Notes: generated from the sequence alone by a model not told the origin. A stretch of 64,000 nt of DNA from Tetrahymena thermophila SB210 (GCF_000189635.1 NW_002476254.1:372001-436000); one strand, 5' to 3'. Shown: positions 52,603 through 64,000, counted from the first letter of the stretch. Numbers and translations: made by a program.

Positions 52603-54767
52603 ACTAATTAGTTAATTATTTTAAATCAATCTAAATATTTAAACAAAATGACTTTTTTAAAAAACTATTATATTTTATTTTTTTAATTTGATGTTCCTAT
52701 CTATTTTTTCTTACCTTTCAAATACTATAAACCAAAATCAAAAACAAAAAAAAGTTTATTTTACAATTCTTATCATATTCAATTTTTCTTTTGTAATTTA
52801 TTTATTTTCTATTTATAAATATAAATAATTCGACCATGATTTCATATTAAAATTTGAATATATTCTTTTTCATCACACTAACTAAAACGAATATTTTTCA
52901 TCTTATGAAATGGATTCTATTTTCTTTCATTCAACTATATTACTAATTAGCTTAATTCTTACAATAGTTTTTATAATTATCATTATTTATAATTAAATAA
53001 ATAAATAATAAAATTCGATTTTAATATAATAGATAATTAAAAATATACAGCTGATCAATCAAATATATATTATTATTATTTATTAATTGATAATAAATAA
53101 TATTAATTTGAAATTTTAAGTTTAAATTCTAATCTAAAAAAATATATTTATTTCCTAAAAATTTAAATTATAGTTATTGTATTTCTGAAATTTCTTTTAC
53201 TTCTTTCTAGAATAAATATTAAGATTTTACAAGTTTGTTTTTGATGTTAACTTTATTTTAATTAATATTACTCAATTATTTATATTTAGCATTTTAATTA
53301 AATATTTCTACATTTATTTTGTTTTAATAATAAATATTTTCTTTAAAATCATTTTTTTTTAATTGAAAAGATATTTTGATATTAAAAAACTTCATATTTT
53401 AAAAATGGAGATAAGTTTTAATATTTATCATGAAAAGTTAAAATGCTTATTTTTAATTTCTATAATTACTTTTTTAAATTAATTATTGTAAACTCTCTTT
53501 TTTAAGATCCCCCTTATAATAAGATCTCCCACTATTATAAGACCCCTTATTTTTTTTGTTATAAGACCCCCTTTTTCTAAATGGAGGAGGAAGAGAGGGG
53601 ATCTTATAATAGAGAGTTACAGTTCATATTTTTTGTTTATTCTGTAAAAAATACAAATATAATTTAATAAAAAATTGTATCTTATAAATATCTACATTAT
53701 AATTTTTTGGTTAAAAAATTAACCTAAAATAAATATAAACGAAATACTAAGTATTTATTAATTAATTTGAAATTTTTAATTACTATCTAAGCCATTTTCT
53801 TATTAGTAATAAATTAATTATTAAAAATAATGATTTTGAAGATAAAATAAATCTGATCTATTTTTTTTCAAAAATTTAATCCATCAATTGACGAAATATG
53901 ATCAAAAAATTTTATGAACTCATAATACATAAAAAATCAAATCTTATTTTTTGAGATCTTTTTTTTGTTTAGATAGAAATTTTGAATTGGATTGATGGGA
54001 TGCAATAATTAATTTAGAATAAATTGTAATATCTATTCAAATTATTTACTAATAATTCCTCAAAATGGCCTTTTTTATAATTTTACTATCGATTATTTAC
54101 CATAAATAACTAAAATACCTTTAAACCTAAAAAAATTCTAAGATTCTTAAATTTTGTATAATGTTACTTTAAATTTTTATTAAAAAATAGAACATATTTA
54201 ATATTTTAAAATAAATATCTAATAGCTTTGCCCTTACACTATTTTTTGAATTATAATTGTATGGAAATTTAAAAATGTATTCAGATTTAATAGAGAAAAT
54301 TACGTATTGTTTAATAATTAACAATTAAATATTATCACGATTATCACATTGGGAGAATTTACACTTTCAAATGAAATTAATTATGATTTTTTATCCAAAT
54401 TAGCTCCAGAAAAGTGATGATTAGTGGAAAAAACTAATACCAAAAAAATTAAAAATGATTGATTTAAAATTCAATATTTTCAATATTTTGTGCATATTTT
54501 TCGAAATATTATACATCATCAGCATCTTTACAAAATAATTTAAAACTCCAACAAGTTTATATAAAATAAATTGGTATATTTGCATTTCCTTTGTCATATT
54601 TACACGAAATATTGTGAATTGAATGAAGTCTCTTTCTCTCTCTTTTTGATTGATGCTTTCACATTTATTATTTAATTGGATTAAAAATAATAATTGTGTT
54701 TCGTCTCTCTTTGATAATTTATTATATATTAATTAAAGAAATAAATTTTGGCAAAAAAACCAGAGAG
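52603..54767. promoter_or_regulatory. Divergent intergenic region carrying an inverted-repeat element
   Basis: 2.2 kb between the minus-strand zinc-finger gene and the plus-strand AAAP gene. Mostly AT-rich. It contains the unusual repeat element at 53488-53620 and no supported coding frame. Confidence 0.5.
53488..53620. repeat. Compact inverted-repeat element with AAGAYCCCC direct repeats
   Basis: The left arm (53488-53512, GTAAACTCTC...AAGATCCCC) and right arm (53597-53620, GGGGATCTTATAATAGAGAG) are near-perfect reverse complements, about 24 bp with a few mismatches. Between them are AAGATCTCCC (53521), two ATAAGACCCC copies (53537, 53561) and a purine tract (GGAGGAGGAAGAGAGGGG at 53583-53600). 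The G/C-rich blocks stand out sharply from the 80-85% A+T background. It could be a MITE-like terminal-inverted-repeat remnant or a hairpin-forming regulatory or replication element. It has no coding capacity. Confidence 0.6.
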
Positions 54768-56360
54768 ATGAACAGTTTAAATTCCTCATTTAAAGTTGAA
54801 TTCAAAGAAACTGAACTAAAATAAACGTTTAGTAAAGCTCCATCCCGACAATAGAGTCAGATATATATAAGTTAGCTTTCTGAAGCTTCAAATCAGGATA
54901 TTACATTCAGTGAAGAGCTACCATAAGAGGATGGCAATGAAATATTCGATAAATCATTTAATTCACATGAAATAAATACAGAAACATAAGATAATGAGGA
55001 TTAGCTCTATTATTACCCTAAAGTTATTGATGTCAATAGAAATAACTTAGTATTAAAGAGGCATTTTTCAAAAATCGACTACAAAGGAAGCTCTACTGAG
55101 TTTTAATCATTTTTGTTGCTCGCAAAATATTTCTTTAGTGTAGGTATATTAGCTCTTCCTTATGTGTATAATTTAACTGGGCTTGTACTTGGTAGTGCTT
55201 TACTTATATTTACTTCCGTTTTCACTGTGTATTCTATACATTTAGTTATTGAAATTCATAAGGATATGATTCTAAAGAATGAGTAATAGCGTGTTTATGT
55301 AAAGTTAAATGCCTCCATAACAGATATAGCTCATAAAGTTTATGGAGTCCCTGGTTAAATGTTTTGTAGAGTATTTGGCTTGATAAATAACTTAGGAGGC
55401 TGCATTTCATATGTTATATTCTTTGAAATGTACATCATTTAGATAATTTAAACCTATTTGATCAAAAATTTAAGCTATGAATAGGCACATTTAATCGCTG
55501 CTCTAGTCGCATTCGCTATTCTTTTTCCATTTAGCACTGTTAATCATTTATCCTTATTTTGGTAAACAAATTTAATAGGTTTCTTTTTTGGGTTAATTGG
55601 AATTGGAATTATGTTTTATACTGACTTGAATTTCATTTCAGAGGTTGGTACTCTATCAAGATAGAAAAATGACTTATGGAGAACAGACCATTTCTTCCTG
55701 GCTCTTGGAATAGTAGTTTATAGCTTATAAATTATTCCAGTTGCTCTTAATGTCAGAGACTGTATGGAAAAACCCCATAAATTTTTGCCTGTTTTCTAAT
55801 TTTCTACAGCTTTTACATGTTCTATATATCTAATGTTTGGAATTGTAGGTCACTTAGCTATGGGAGAATATGTAGATGGTATAGTCCTCATTAATTTCGC
55901 ACCTTAGACACTAAAAGGAATGCTTGCTAGATTACTATATACGATATCAGTTTTACTTTCTTATCCACTCAAGTTTTATGTAGTTATTCAACTTTATGAG
56001 AACCTAAAATGCTTTAAAGAAAAAATATTTTGCCAAGAAAGGTATGATAAATCAGATTATAAAACTTTGTTTAATGCTTAAATGGCCATTGCTAAAAGAT
56101 ATATATGTCGTTATGGACTCATATTATTTATTTTTATAATCAGTCTGTTGACAGTTAAGTTAGCAAAAATTATCTCATTGCTAGGTTCCTTTGCAATTCT
56201 TATCTTGCAATTCATAATCCCTTAATTATGTTACATGAAATATTTTAATGTTTCTCTATCCAGAAAGATTTATGGATATTCAATTTGCTTTATTTTCCTA
56301 ATAGCCTCTATCCTTGGTGTTTACAAGTCAATAGAAAGTTTATTTTTCTCAGAGCTTTGA
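54768..56360 (+). CDS. AAAP-family amino acid transporter
   Basis: Intronless 530-residue frame (ATG 54768, TGA 56358-56360). A polar acidic N-terminus of about 105 residues is followed by eleven hydrophobic segments. The first two read KYFFSVGILALPYVYNLTGL and LGSALLIFTSVFTVYSIHLV, the AAAP/Aa_trans signature (G-x-G-(I/L)-L-x-(L/M)-P in TM1). Other segments are FGLINNLGGCISYVIFFEMY, LVAFAILFPFSTVNHLSLFW and FFFGLIGIGIMFYTDL, then LPVFQFSTAFTCSIYLMFGI and MLARLLYTISVLLSYPLKFY, the late-TM pattern of the family. Proton- or Na+-coupled amino acid transport at plasma or lysosomal membrane is expected; the substrate is not readable. Ciliates have very many AAAP genes. Confidence 0.93.
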
Positions 56361-57530
56361 AAAAATTAAATATATACTACAAAAAAAATTACTAAAATGT
56401 AAAAATATCTGATTTATAATTTAATTACTACTATATAATTTATATATTATATTTGATTTATTTTTAAAATATTGATTAAGCTATGAATTTATATTCAAAA
56501 AACATGTATTGTTACTTTAAAAATATAAAATTACAGTATATTTATAAGTTAAATTGCTTAATATACAAAGTTTTATTTATTTTACTGAAAAAATTGATTT
56601 GTTCAAATAAGAGAAGTTGATTAGAACTTTTTCTGATTAAACCTTCAATTAGCATAATCACTAATTATTAGCCATTGGCATCCACAATATAATTTATTTT
56701 TGTATTGTAACAGTTGTTTGTTTTTAGAATATTTAAAGATTTACATATATAATTTGTATTGCAACTTTAAAAAAGGTTTAGTTAAAAATAATTTATTATT
56801 TATTTTCTTTTTAGAATTTCATTAAAAATAGATTTATCAAGTTATTTTATTTTAAATATAAAATTAATTTAAAAAAACAAATTTATGAATTTAAAATATA
56901 TCATAAAGAAAAAAAATAGCAAAAATCAAAAAATATAAAAAAATTAAACTAAAATTATTTATTTATTTGTTTGATAATTTTTTATTTTAATTAAAAAACC
57001 AATTAATAAAAATAATATTTTGAGGTTAAATTTAAAGAAAATATATCAATAAATTTTACTTTTTTGAACAAAATTTATACCACAAAAAATATTAACAAGA
57101 CTTTAAAAATGAGAAGTATTTTCATATTAAGATGAGTAAAGAAAGTATGAACATGATATTTTGTTTTTATTTGAGTAAATGTAACATATTAATAATAATA
57201 GTATTTGTATAAAAATATATAAATATTTTAATCAAATAATTAACATAGGACTATAACTTTTTATCTACATAAATAATAAAAAAAATATAATAATTAATCT
57301 TATTTAAAAACTTCTACAATCGACATAATAATAACATTTATTTATTAGACCATTTTTGTAAGAATTTATTACTGAATAGGTTTTTCTTTTGAGATAGAAA
57401 TAAAGGGCTAAGATTTTAATTGGATACTAATAAAAAAGGAATAAAATATTGATCTTTTGAAGTAAAAAGTATTATTACTTATTTTTTTATAGATATAAAT
57501 TAAAATCTAAGATTAACGATTAAAATCTAC
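56361..57530. promoter_or_regulatory. Upstream region of guanylate kinase
   Basis: 1.17 kb AT-rich spacer with no coding frame seen. Confidence 0.4.
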
Positions 57531-58629
57531 ATGACTGATACATCAAATATTTCTGACTTTAAAAGCTTAATTATGAATTCCGTTAGCAGATCATTAAATA
57601 CTATATTCTTGAGCAAAGCTGCTTTCTGCTAAACCAAGCAAAAATTAAATCCCTTAGTTTTATCTGGTGCTTCTGGAGCAGGAAAAGTACTTAACACATC
57701 ATTTTTTAATAAAATTATAAAAAATTCGATTAATGATCTGAATAGTATTTTAATAACTATGTTTATTTAATAAGGGAACACTTTATGGGATGCTTAAAAG
57801 TAGAAACCCTAATTTATTTGACTTAAGTGTTAGTTGCACCACTAGAAAACCCAGACCTGGTGAAGCTCATGGAGTTCATTATTACTTCATTAACCATGAA
57901 GAATTTTAAAAGGTAATTAATTAATACTGAAATAATGACTAAGTTTTTTAAAAATTTACATAATTATCAATTCCAAGTATCAAAATGTAGTACTTATAAA
58001 TTCATGAAAATTGTTTCAAAATTCATCTTTATTATTAAAAATTGAAATTATAGTTAATTGTATTAGTATTTTACTTAGAAAAATTTAATTACTTTATTAG
58101 GAAATTGACTAAGATAACTTTGCAGAACACTGTTTAGTACATGGCAATTTTTATGGTACTTTACAAAAACAAGTTTTTTCATTTATGGATAAAGGAAAAG
58201 TAATTTTATAAAAAATTAGTTAATAGCTTTTAGATTATTTATATAAAATTGCAAATATAAAAAAGATATGTGTACTTGATATTGATGTTTAAGGAGCTGA
58301 AAAAGTACACAAAAAATTCCCTAGCTGGAATTACGTATTTATCAATGTACCATCATTGAAAATCTTAGAATAAAGATTGAGAGGAAGGTAAATCATAAAT
58401 ATATTTTTTAACTAAGCATAAGAGCTGAGTTTTTAATTTAATAAAATATAATAGAGGTACTGAAACTGAGCAATAAATTTAAACTAGATTAACTAATGCA
58501 GTAAAAGAAATAGATTCTAAAAATAAACTAGGTTTCTATCATGAAATTCTTAATGACACATAAGATCAGGCATATAACGATTTAACAACTTATCTTAAAA
58601 AATAATATCCTGGTGTTCCTATAAACTGA
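57531..58629 (+). CDS. Guanylate kinase (GMP kinase)
   Basis: Five exons (57531-57686, 57775-57912, 58101-58199, 58266-58387, 58455-58629) join in phase to 229 residues. Converts GMP to GDP with ATP in the cytosol. The P-loop is [12 protein letters not shown] (canonical GPSGVGKGTL with P to A) and falls exactly across an intron. Next come [20 protein letters not shown] (GMP-binding TTR-x-PR-x-GE-x-G-x-D/H-Y), then [19 protein letters not shown] (GMP loop, H-G-N-x-Y-G), CVLDIDVQGAEKV (Walker B type) and LRGRGTETEQQIQTRL (lid). All GMP-binding landmarks are present. An N-terminal extension of about 45 residues is a possible targeting or regulatory addition. Phase agreement of all four introns gives a secure model. 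Confidence 0.95.
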
Positions 58630-59111
58630 AAAAGATGAGGATTAATTAAAATAAGATTTGTTTCTAGATATCAAAATAGCTATTAAATCAGTTAAATATT
58701 AAAAATTTAATTTATAGTGTTTTAATTTGCTTTGTTATTATTCTAGAAACTTCATATCATATGCTAAATATATACACAAAATACCTTTTTCTGATTAAAT
58801 ACTTGTTTTTATTATCTAAAATATATTTAATGTCATATTTTATAACAAATTTTAAAGATTATAATCTTAAAAATTAACAATAGAATATGTTACTACAAGT
58901 TTAACGTTTATGAAATATTAATAAAATGATGTGTCTGAAATGTAGTAATTAAAGATACAATATATTTAATTATGTTTTTAATATCTGACTGACTATTAAA
59001 AAAGATAAAATTTGAGTTTAATTCATCGTATTATAAAATAGACTGATTGATTGATACATTGTAATTATATTTACTCACCAATTTTGAAATTACTAAGCAA
59101 TTTAAATAAAA
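58630..59111. other. Short spacer
   Basis: 480 bp AT-rich spacer between two plus-strand genes; no feature recognised. Confidence 0.4.
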
Positions 59112-59652
59112 ATGTAGGAAGACACATACCAATATTAAACAGCATAAGAAATAAGTGCCTAAGACTATGAAATGAAGATCTTAGGCTGCAGAAAGCCAGT
59201 TTTCTTGGAGTTTTTCGCAGAGTAAGTTTTAAAAATTGGAAATTTAGTAAAAATCTAAATTTATAAAAAAATAATAAAATAAATCATAATTAAATAGTTG
59301 GTGTCCTCCCTGCAAATAACTTTAAGCATAAAGAGAATAAATACCACCTTATCATTAATAGTTATATGAATATTATTAGATTAACGTAGACTATAATTAG
59401 GAATTTGCTGAGGGATTTTAGGTAAGATGTTAAAGAAAAGCTAAATTAATTATTTTATGCTTAAAAATAGCTTGAAGGTATTCCTGCAGTATTTTTGTTT
59501 TATAGAGGAGAAATGATAGATAGTAAATGATTAAAAGATGTATTTTGATATATTTATTTACTCTATTTTGAAAAGGTTTTGCAGGTTTAGATTTGAAAGG
59601 GTTTGTGAGACTTGTAAATAAAGCAATTGAGATGGGATCATAGATGTTTTGA
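59112..59652 (+). CDS. Thioredoxin
   Basis: Four exons (59112-59221, 59298-59421, 59471-59522, 59576-59652) join in phase to 120 residues. A small disulfide reductase. FLEFFADWCPPCKQLQAQRE carries the active site WCPPCK (usual WCGPCK with Gly to Pro), split across an intron just before the Trp. INVDYNQEFAEGFQ is the next strand-helix, and the cis-proline strand reads LEGIPAVFLFYRGEMIDSFA. The last exon gives the closing helix GLDLKGFVRLVNKAIEMGS. Length is typical. Pro after the first Cys makes this a CPPC variant, as in some thioredoxin-like and PDI-like proteins. No signal peptide; cytosolic expected. Confidence 0.93.
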
Positions 59653-60348
59653 TAGATTGGTATATAATGAAAAAATAAATATAATCCTCTAAAAATGCAA
59701 AAATAGACAATACAATAAATTAGCAATAATTAATAGAAATAATTGAATTTATAAACAATATTAAAACAATTAGTTAAATAAATAAATAAAATAAAAAACG
59801 AGTTTAGAAATTGAAATAAAAATATGTGTAAATATAAAAACTCTTTAATTAAATTATTTTTTATTTCAGAAATGAATTATTCATTTTTTGTTTATTTGTT
59901 TAATAATATTATTCTAAATTCTTACTAAATGCTTTCATTTAAAATTTAAAAATTAAAGGATTTATGGCAAAAAACTTTATTTAAATAAACTGATTTTTAA
60001 TTTTTTTACAAATCTCAATTATTAAATGATGAAATGTTTTATAAAAATATTCATTTTTTAAAGAGGTTTATTTAAAAATGCTTAATTAAAATTTTTCAGT
60101 GCTTAAAAAAATTTTACAATTTTTATTGAAAAATGGATTTTGTCTTTTTAGTTTTTTTGTTTTTTAAAAGATTACTAAAAAAATTTATTACTTTTTTAAA
60201 ATTCTTTTTGGATAAATAAATTCAGGGTAATTATATAAAATTAATTTAAAAAATTGAATCAGTTTAAGTGATTAAAATGACATAATACAAATAAAATAAC
60301 TTTAAAGTACAAATAATTATGCTTTTTTTTATTATTTGGTTTATTGAG
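59653..60348. other. Convergent spacer
   Basis: 700 bp AT-rich 3' flanks of the thioredoxin and START-domain genes. No coding frame supported. Confidence 0.4.
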
Positions 60349-61338
60349 TCAATTTTCAAAAGAATTACTATCTTTAATGCTTAACTGACTACTGATATCG
60401 CTATTATTATTATCTACCTATTCTAAGTGATTTTACCTGTAGCTTTTGTTATGAGTAGTTAGTATTTCTTTTTGATCCTCTGAGTGTGCTGTGTTGTCGT
60501 AGTCTTCTTAATTACAGAAGGAATCTTTCCTAGACTGAGTCTTTTCTTTAATTTCATCTGCTTCTTCAAAGCTCAACTGATTATTATTATTATTATCAGA
60601 TTCTTATGTTGTTTCTAATTACTAGGAATTGTTAGTAATATTTTGTTACTCTTAAGCTTCTACTTGAATAGGTGGTAAAAGCTCTTTTGTTTTTGCTCTT
60701 TACTCACATAAATTTTTAAAATATATATAACCTCCTAAGTTATGTGATACAACCATGTTTTGGACGAATTCAGGAATTGAACCATTTAAAATATTATGGA
60801 TTATAAATATTACATTAGTTTTAGACGGGTCAGCTTAATCAGGTTGAATAAAATGACCTGCCAAAAGAGTTGTGGTTCTCACAGCATTTTTATTAGTTAG
60901 CACGTTAGGGTGACTATCTAGTCCAACCTAGACTTAGACTACTCCTTCTTCTTAGCCTATAGTCTCCTAGTTCATATAAAGTAAAACCTCTCTCGAACTA
61001 ACAAAGTATTTTGGTTTCGTGGTAATGAAAACGATCCTACCTCTTTCATTCATTTCTTCAATTACTTCAGCTGTTTTCACTGGTTCTTTAGATTTTTTTA
61101 GTTCTTCTAAGTCATCAAACAAGAGTTAGCATGTTTCTTTTACTGAAGCATTAAATGAAGTCTCTATTCTCAACATTTTTATAGATTGACCTTCGATTTC
61201 TCTAGTGTAAAGCTTAACTCCTTCTTTTTCTTAGTAGAGTTTCCATTTCTCGTCCAAATTTTTTAGTTAGAAAAGTCTTTCTTTGTTTTCTAAATAGCCT
61301 TGCTAATATTAAGGAGGCACTAAATTTTCTAATTCCAT
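60349..61338 (-). CDS. START-domain lipid-binding protein (PCTP-like)
   Basis: Intronless 329-residue frame (ATG 61336-61338, TGA 60349-60351). The START fold occupies about residues 25-225: WKLYQEKEGVKLYTREIEGQ (the start of all START domains, W-x(3-4)-K-x-G-(V/I)-x-(V/I)-(Y/W)), FNASVKETCQLLFDDLEEL, RGRIVFITTKPKYFVSSREV, VVQVQVGLDSHPNVL, RTTTLLAGHFIQPDQADPSK and IIHNILNGSIPEFVQNM. The C-terminal 100 residues are Asp/Glu/Asn-rich and disordered-looking (EADEIKEKTQSRKDS). START proteins bind phospholipid, sterol or ceramide in a hydrophobic pocket and shuttle it between membranes. The lipid is unknown. Confidence 0.88.
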
Positions 61339-62189
61339 TTAAGTTAATATTAATAATATTATTAATTAAATAACCCTTCTTCTTATTTCGTTAAAAAGTA
61401 AGCTTATCAAAAACTTCTGTAAATTTTTTAAATTAAATAATATTATTAACTTCATATTCAGTAGTTAGAGCAGATAAATACTGTGGTCTGCTTCATAGTT
61501 TTAATAATTTTTAAAAAGCAAAAATAAATAATCGATCAATCAATCATTAATAATATTATTAAATAAATAAATGTGTGTTTAAATTTCCATAATTGTTTAA
61601 ATAAATAAAAACTCTAAACAAATTGTTTTCTAAAATAAAACTTAAAATTTTTAAAGATCATTTCAAGTTTGGCATAATTTCCATAAATTAATATTTTTTC
61701 GCCATTTTTAATTTTCTATTGCAAAAAAAAAAATCAAAGTGCCTACTGAGTGTTTATTATTTTATAAAAATATACCATTTTTTTATCTTTACAAAAGAGA
61801 ATGAATGTATGAATCAATGAATGATCGAGCAATTAATTAATCAATTCTTAAAGAATAAATTAAGAATATTTGCGATAAATAACTCAAATAATAAATAAAA
61901 TGGATTTGAATGGCCTTCAATTAAATTGATTAATTAATTCTTTTACATAAAAAAAAAAATTTCCAGAATTTATCTATTAGAATACATAATGGATTAATTG
62001 GATTGTTTTAAATTAGAGTGATTGATTTTTGGAAATACTTACGAAAAAAAGCAATCTTCGCATTTATTTTTTGATAGATGTATTGTTGTTTATGAATGCT
62101 TATTAAATTTGATTTAGATGAGACAATTAAATAAATAAAAAAGATTATAAAATTTGTTTTTGAATAAAAGTAAAAGAATTTACAAAGAT
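61339..62189. promoter_or_regulatory. Divergent promoter region
   Basis: 850 bp AT-rich spacer between the START gene (minus) and the secreted protein gene (plus); no element recognised. Confidence 0.4.
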
Positions 62190-63096
62190 ATGAGATCTTC
62201 AGTTTTTGTTATTTTAAGCATACTTGCTCTTGCTTCAGCCACCCAATACGTTCCAATTCCCGACAAGCCTGATGGCGTCGGTTTTGGTAATGTTAATGCC
62301 ACTTTGACTATTGATGCTTGGTATGATTTAACCTGCCCTGACTCTCTCTACACATATCAAGAATTGATCTCTGCTTTAAATAACCAAACTCTTGCAGCTT
62401 ATGTTAACTAAATTAGAGTTAATTATCACATCATGCCCCTTCCCTACCATTACAATGCTTTCTAGTAATTTTAAGATCAAATATAATTTACAAAAAATAC
62501 CCTCATAATAAATAAGCTCTGAGCTATTTATTTGATTTTATGTTTTTAAATATGATTCATCGAGTCAAATTATTTGCCTATTTATAACATAAACAAATTT
62601 GATGAAATGATATTGTTTAGGATATTTTATAAATTCAAAAAGTTTTGTCATTTCTAAAAAACATATTTTAATTTTTGAAATTTTTATAAATAGCCTTGCT
62701 TAAGTGTTCAAATACGTCCTTGATGTTAAGGGAGCTGAAGCCACTCTCGTTTATGTTGATTAAATATTTGAAAATCAACCTGATTACTACAATGCACTTA
62801 ATTTAACTACTACTCAAATCTATTAATTGATTGCAGATAATACTTCTTAATATTTATCAGCTTACAATGTCACTTCATAAGAAATTTTGGACTCTTTCAA
62901 TGATTATGACTACAACGGTGGTGCTAGAGCTAGTTACAAGCTAGGAAGCGGTTTAACAGTTACTGGTACTCCTTCCATGTTCGCCAATGATGCATTTATT
63001 AATGATGGTTAAGATTTGAATGCTGCTGGTTGGGTTGATTTTATTCTCTCTGTTTTCGAGCCTCAACCTGATGAAGAACTTATTTCCTCATACTGA
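62190..63096 (+). CDS. Secreted DsbA-like thioredoxin-fold protein with CPDS site
   Basis: Two exons (62190-62464, 62694-63096) join in phase to 225 residues. I start at MRSSVFVILSILALASATQ, a textbook signal peptide, rather than at the upstream in-frame ATG (62154), which would place a basic stretch in front of it. TLTIDAWYDLTCPDSLYTYQ is the strand-active-site-helix of DsbA/FrnE-like proteins with CPDS where CxxC is usual. Then NYHIMPLPYHYNAF, a helix rich in acidic residues (GAEATLVYVDQIF), ASYKLGSGLTVTGTPSMFAN (cis-Pro loop, T-G-T-P) and a C-terminal helix (GWVDFILSVFEP). Fold DsbA-like, secreted or granule/lumen resident. Single-Cys (CxxS) sites suggest mixed-disulfide isomerase or binding activity rather than oxidase. 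High-expression codons, like the GRL genes. Confidence 0.85.
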
Positions 63097-63902
63097 TTAT
63101 TAAATATAATTACTTTTAATAAAAATATATAATTAAAATAACTGATATTAAAAAATGTAACAAGTTTATACCAAATATTATTTACATGAATACATGCAGT
63201 CAAAATAATATATCAAAACGTCTGAATGTAGTCTATTTATGTTAAAAATAATTAATTAAACCTGTTTTATTCATTTTATGTTATTAACAGTTAAATGTTA
63301 GAAGATATTCATTATCCATATATATAATAACCAAATTGAATATTTTTAACAAATATTATCTGCTTAAAACAATTAGTGGCATTAATACATAAAAATGTAT
63401 GAATGTAGAATTGAAATTTTATTATTATTTTAGAATAATATAAATAAAATAATTAGTTGAGCTAGATTAATTGATTTTAATGCTAGCTGATAAACTTAAA
63501 AGAAAGTTTTATCATTAACATAAAAAACTGAAAACAATTTAAGATTTATTAAAAATAATAACATTTATATAAAATATTATAGGAATATATATTAACTTAC
63601 ATTAACAAACAATTTAACATTTCTGAATGCAATTAAAAAATTATATTATATTAATTAGTAGTATTTAAATAAAATAATTAGTTGAGCTAGTTTTATTGAT
63701 TTATTTTACTACAACCAACCTCTAAATCTAAGAAAATTTTATACATAAAAAAAAGTTTAAAGGAAGTTAAGCATCCATTAAAATTTAGAGACACATTTTT
63801 AAAATTAATACACACTATTTTATTATTATAATTAATTTAATGATTTTAATTAATAAATTTGATATTTTTTAATTAAATTGATTTGACTGACTGATTGACT
63901 AA
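63097..63902. repeat. Convergent spacer with degenerate tandem repeats
   Basis: The block AAATAAAATAATTAGTTGAG-CTAG occurs at about 63439-63464 and again at about 63666-63691. Flanking similarity (a GAATG-TAG/CAATT motif upstream, ATTGATTTTA downstream, AAAGTTTTAT/AAAATTTTAT later) indicates two degenerate copies of a unit of about 227 bp, with a possible third, weaker one near 63200. No coding frame. The region lies between two converging genes, so it may hold 3'-end or scaffold sequence. Confidence 0.5.
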
Positions 63903-64000
63903 TCAAGCACCATCTTCTAATTTTTCTTTAGGATACTTGTCTTCACCAAATAAAATTGCTATTGAAGTAGCTAAAGATTTGGAAATAACCCTTGCATCCA
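63903..64000 (-). CDS. C-terminus of a gene extending beyond the window
   Basis: The minus-strand frame runs in from the right edge and ends at TGA 63903-63905. It gives about 31 residues: DARVISKSLATSIAILFGED, then KYPKEKLEDGA. A helical segment with a short charged end is typical of a globular enzyme C-terminus. Too short to name a family. Confidence 0.55.
   Translation of the reverse strand, partial: DARVISKSLATSIAILFGEDKYPKEKLEDGA

Noticed and set aside
53504..53570. CCCC-containing repeats as an internal telomere or chromosome-breakage sequence
   Set aside because: The units do not match CCCCAA repeats, nor the 15-bp breakage sequence as I know it; kept only as an unclassified repeat element.

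Overview
The window reads as macronuclear DNA of a ciliate, most likely Tetrahymena. It is about 80% A+T. Long reading frames make sense only if TAA and TAG are read as glutamine, and every confident gene ends in TGA. Introns are mostly 40-120 bp, AT-rich and GT...AG. Ciliate-specific families are present, including secretory granule lattice (GRL) proteins and a ciliate-type CNBD potassium channel. Standard-code ORF calling breaks most of these genes into fragments, so the coordinates here come from reading both strands with the ciliate code. For several genes the exon phases were checked base by base; where they were not, the entry says so.

Left third (1-20500). A CNBD K+ channel (minus, 3' end outside the window) is divergent from an Asn/Gln/Ser-rich protein of unknown role. 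Next come RIB43A (ciliary doublet microtubule), a TPR co-chaperone-like protein, and two tandem paralogous genes for very small proteins with an N-terminal hydrophobic segment. A coiled-coil protein, a 4EHP/eIF4E-like cap-binding protein and a multi-EF-hand calcyphosin-like protein follow.

Middle (20500-44000). Two granule lattice genes lie head to head across a shared promoter of about 1.15 kb. They encode acidic, coiled-coil, Ca-binding cargo of the dense-core granules (mucocysts). Then follow a small CxxC (Rdx/SelW-like) protein, an FLVCR-like MFS transporter, a full-length ABCC transporter, a cAMP-receptor-like seven-TM receptor, aminopeptidase P and a TMEM151-like membrane protein.

Right third (44000-64000). 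This holds a membrane-anchored histidine-kinase-like ATPase, a Q/N-rich zinc-finger coiled-coil protein, an AAAP amino acid transporter, guanylate kinase, a small thioredoxin, a START-domain protein, a secreted DsbA-like protein with a CPDS site, and the C-terminus of one more gene at the right edge. The genes are separated by 0.3-2.5 kb of very AT-rich spacer. I see no tRNA, rRNA, CRISPR array or complete transposon. One spacer (53488-53620) holds a compact inverted-repeat element that contains several direct repeats.

This is a normal eukaryotic gene neighbourhood, not an operon or island. The clearest functional grouping is the divergent GRL pair. Sensing and transport proteins (channel, GPCR-like receptor, histidine-kinase-like protein, MFS, ABCC, AAAP) and redox proteins (Rdx-like, thioredoxin, DsbA-like) are scattered among the rest.
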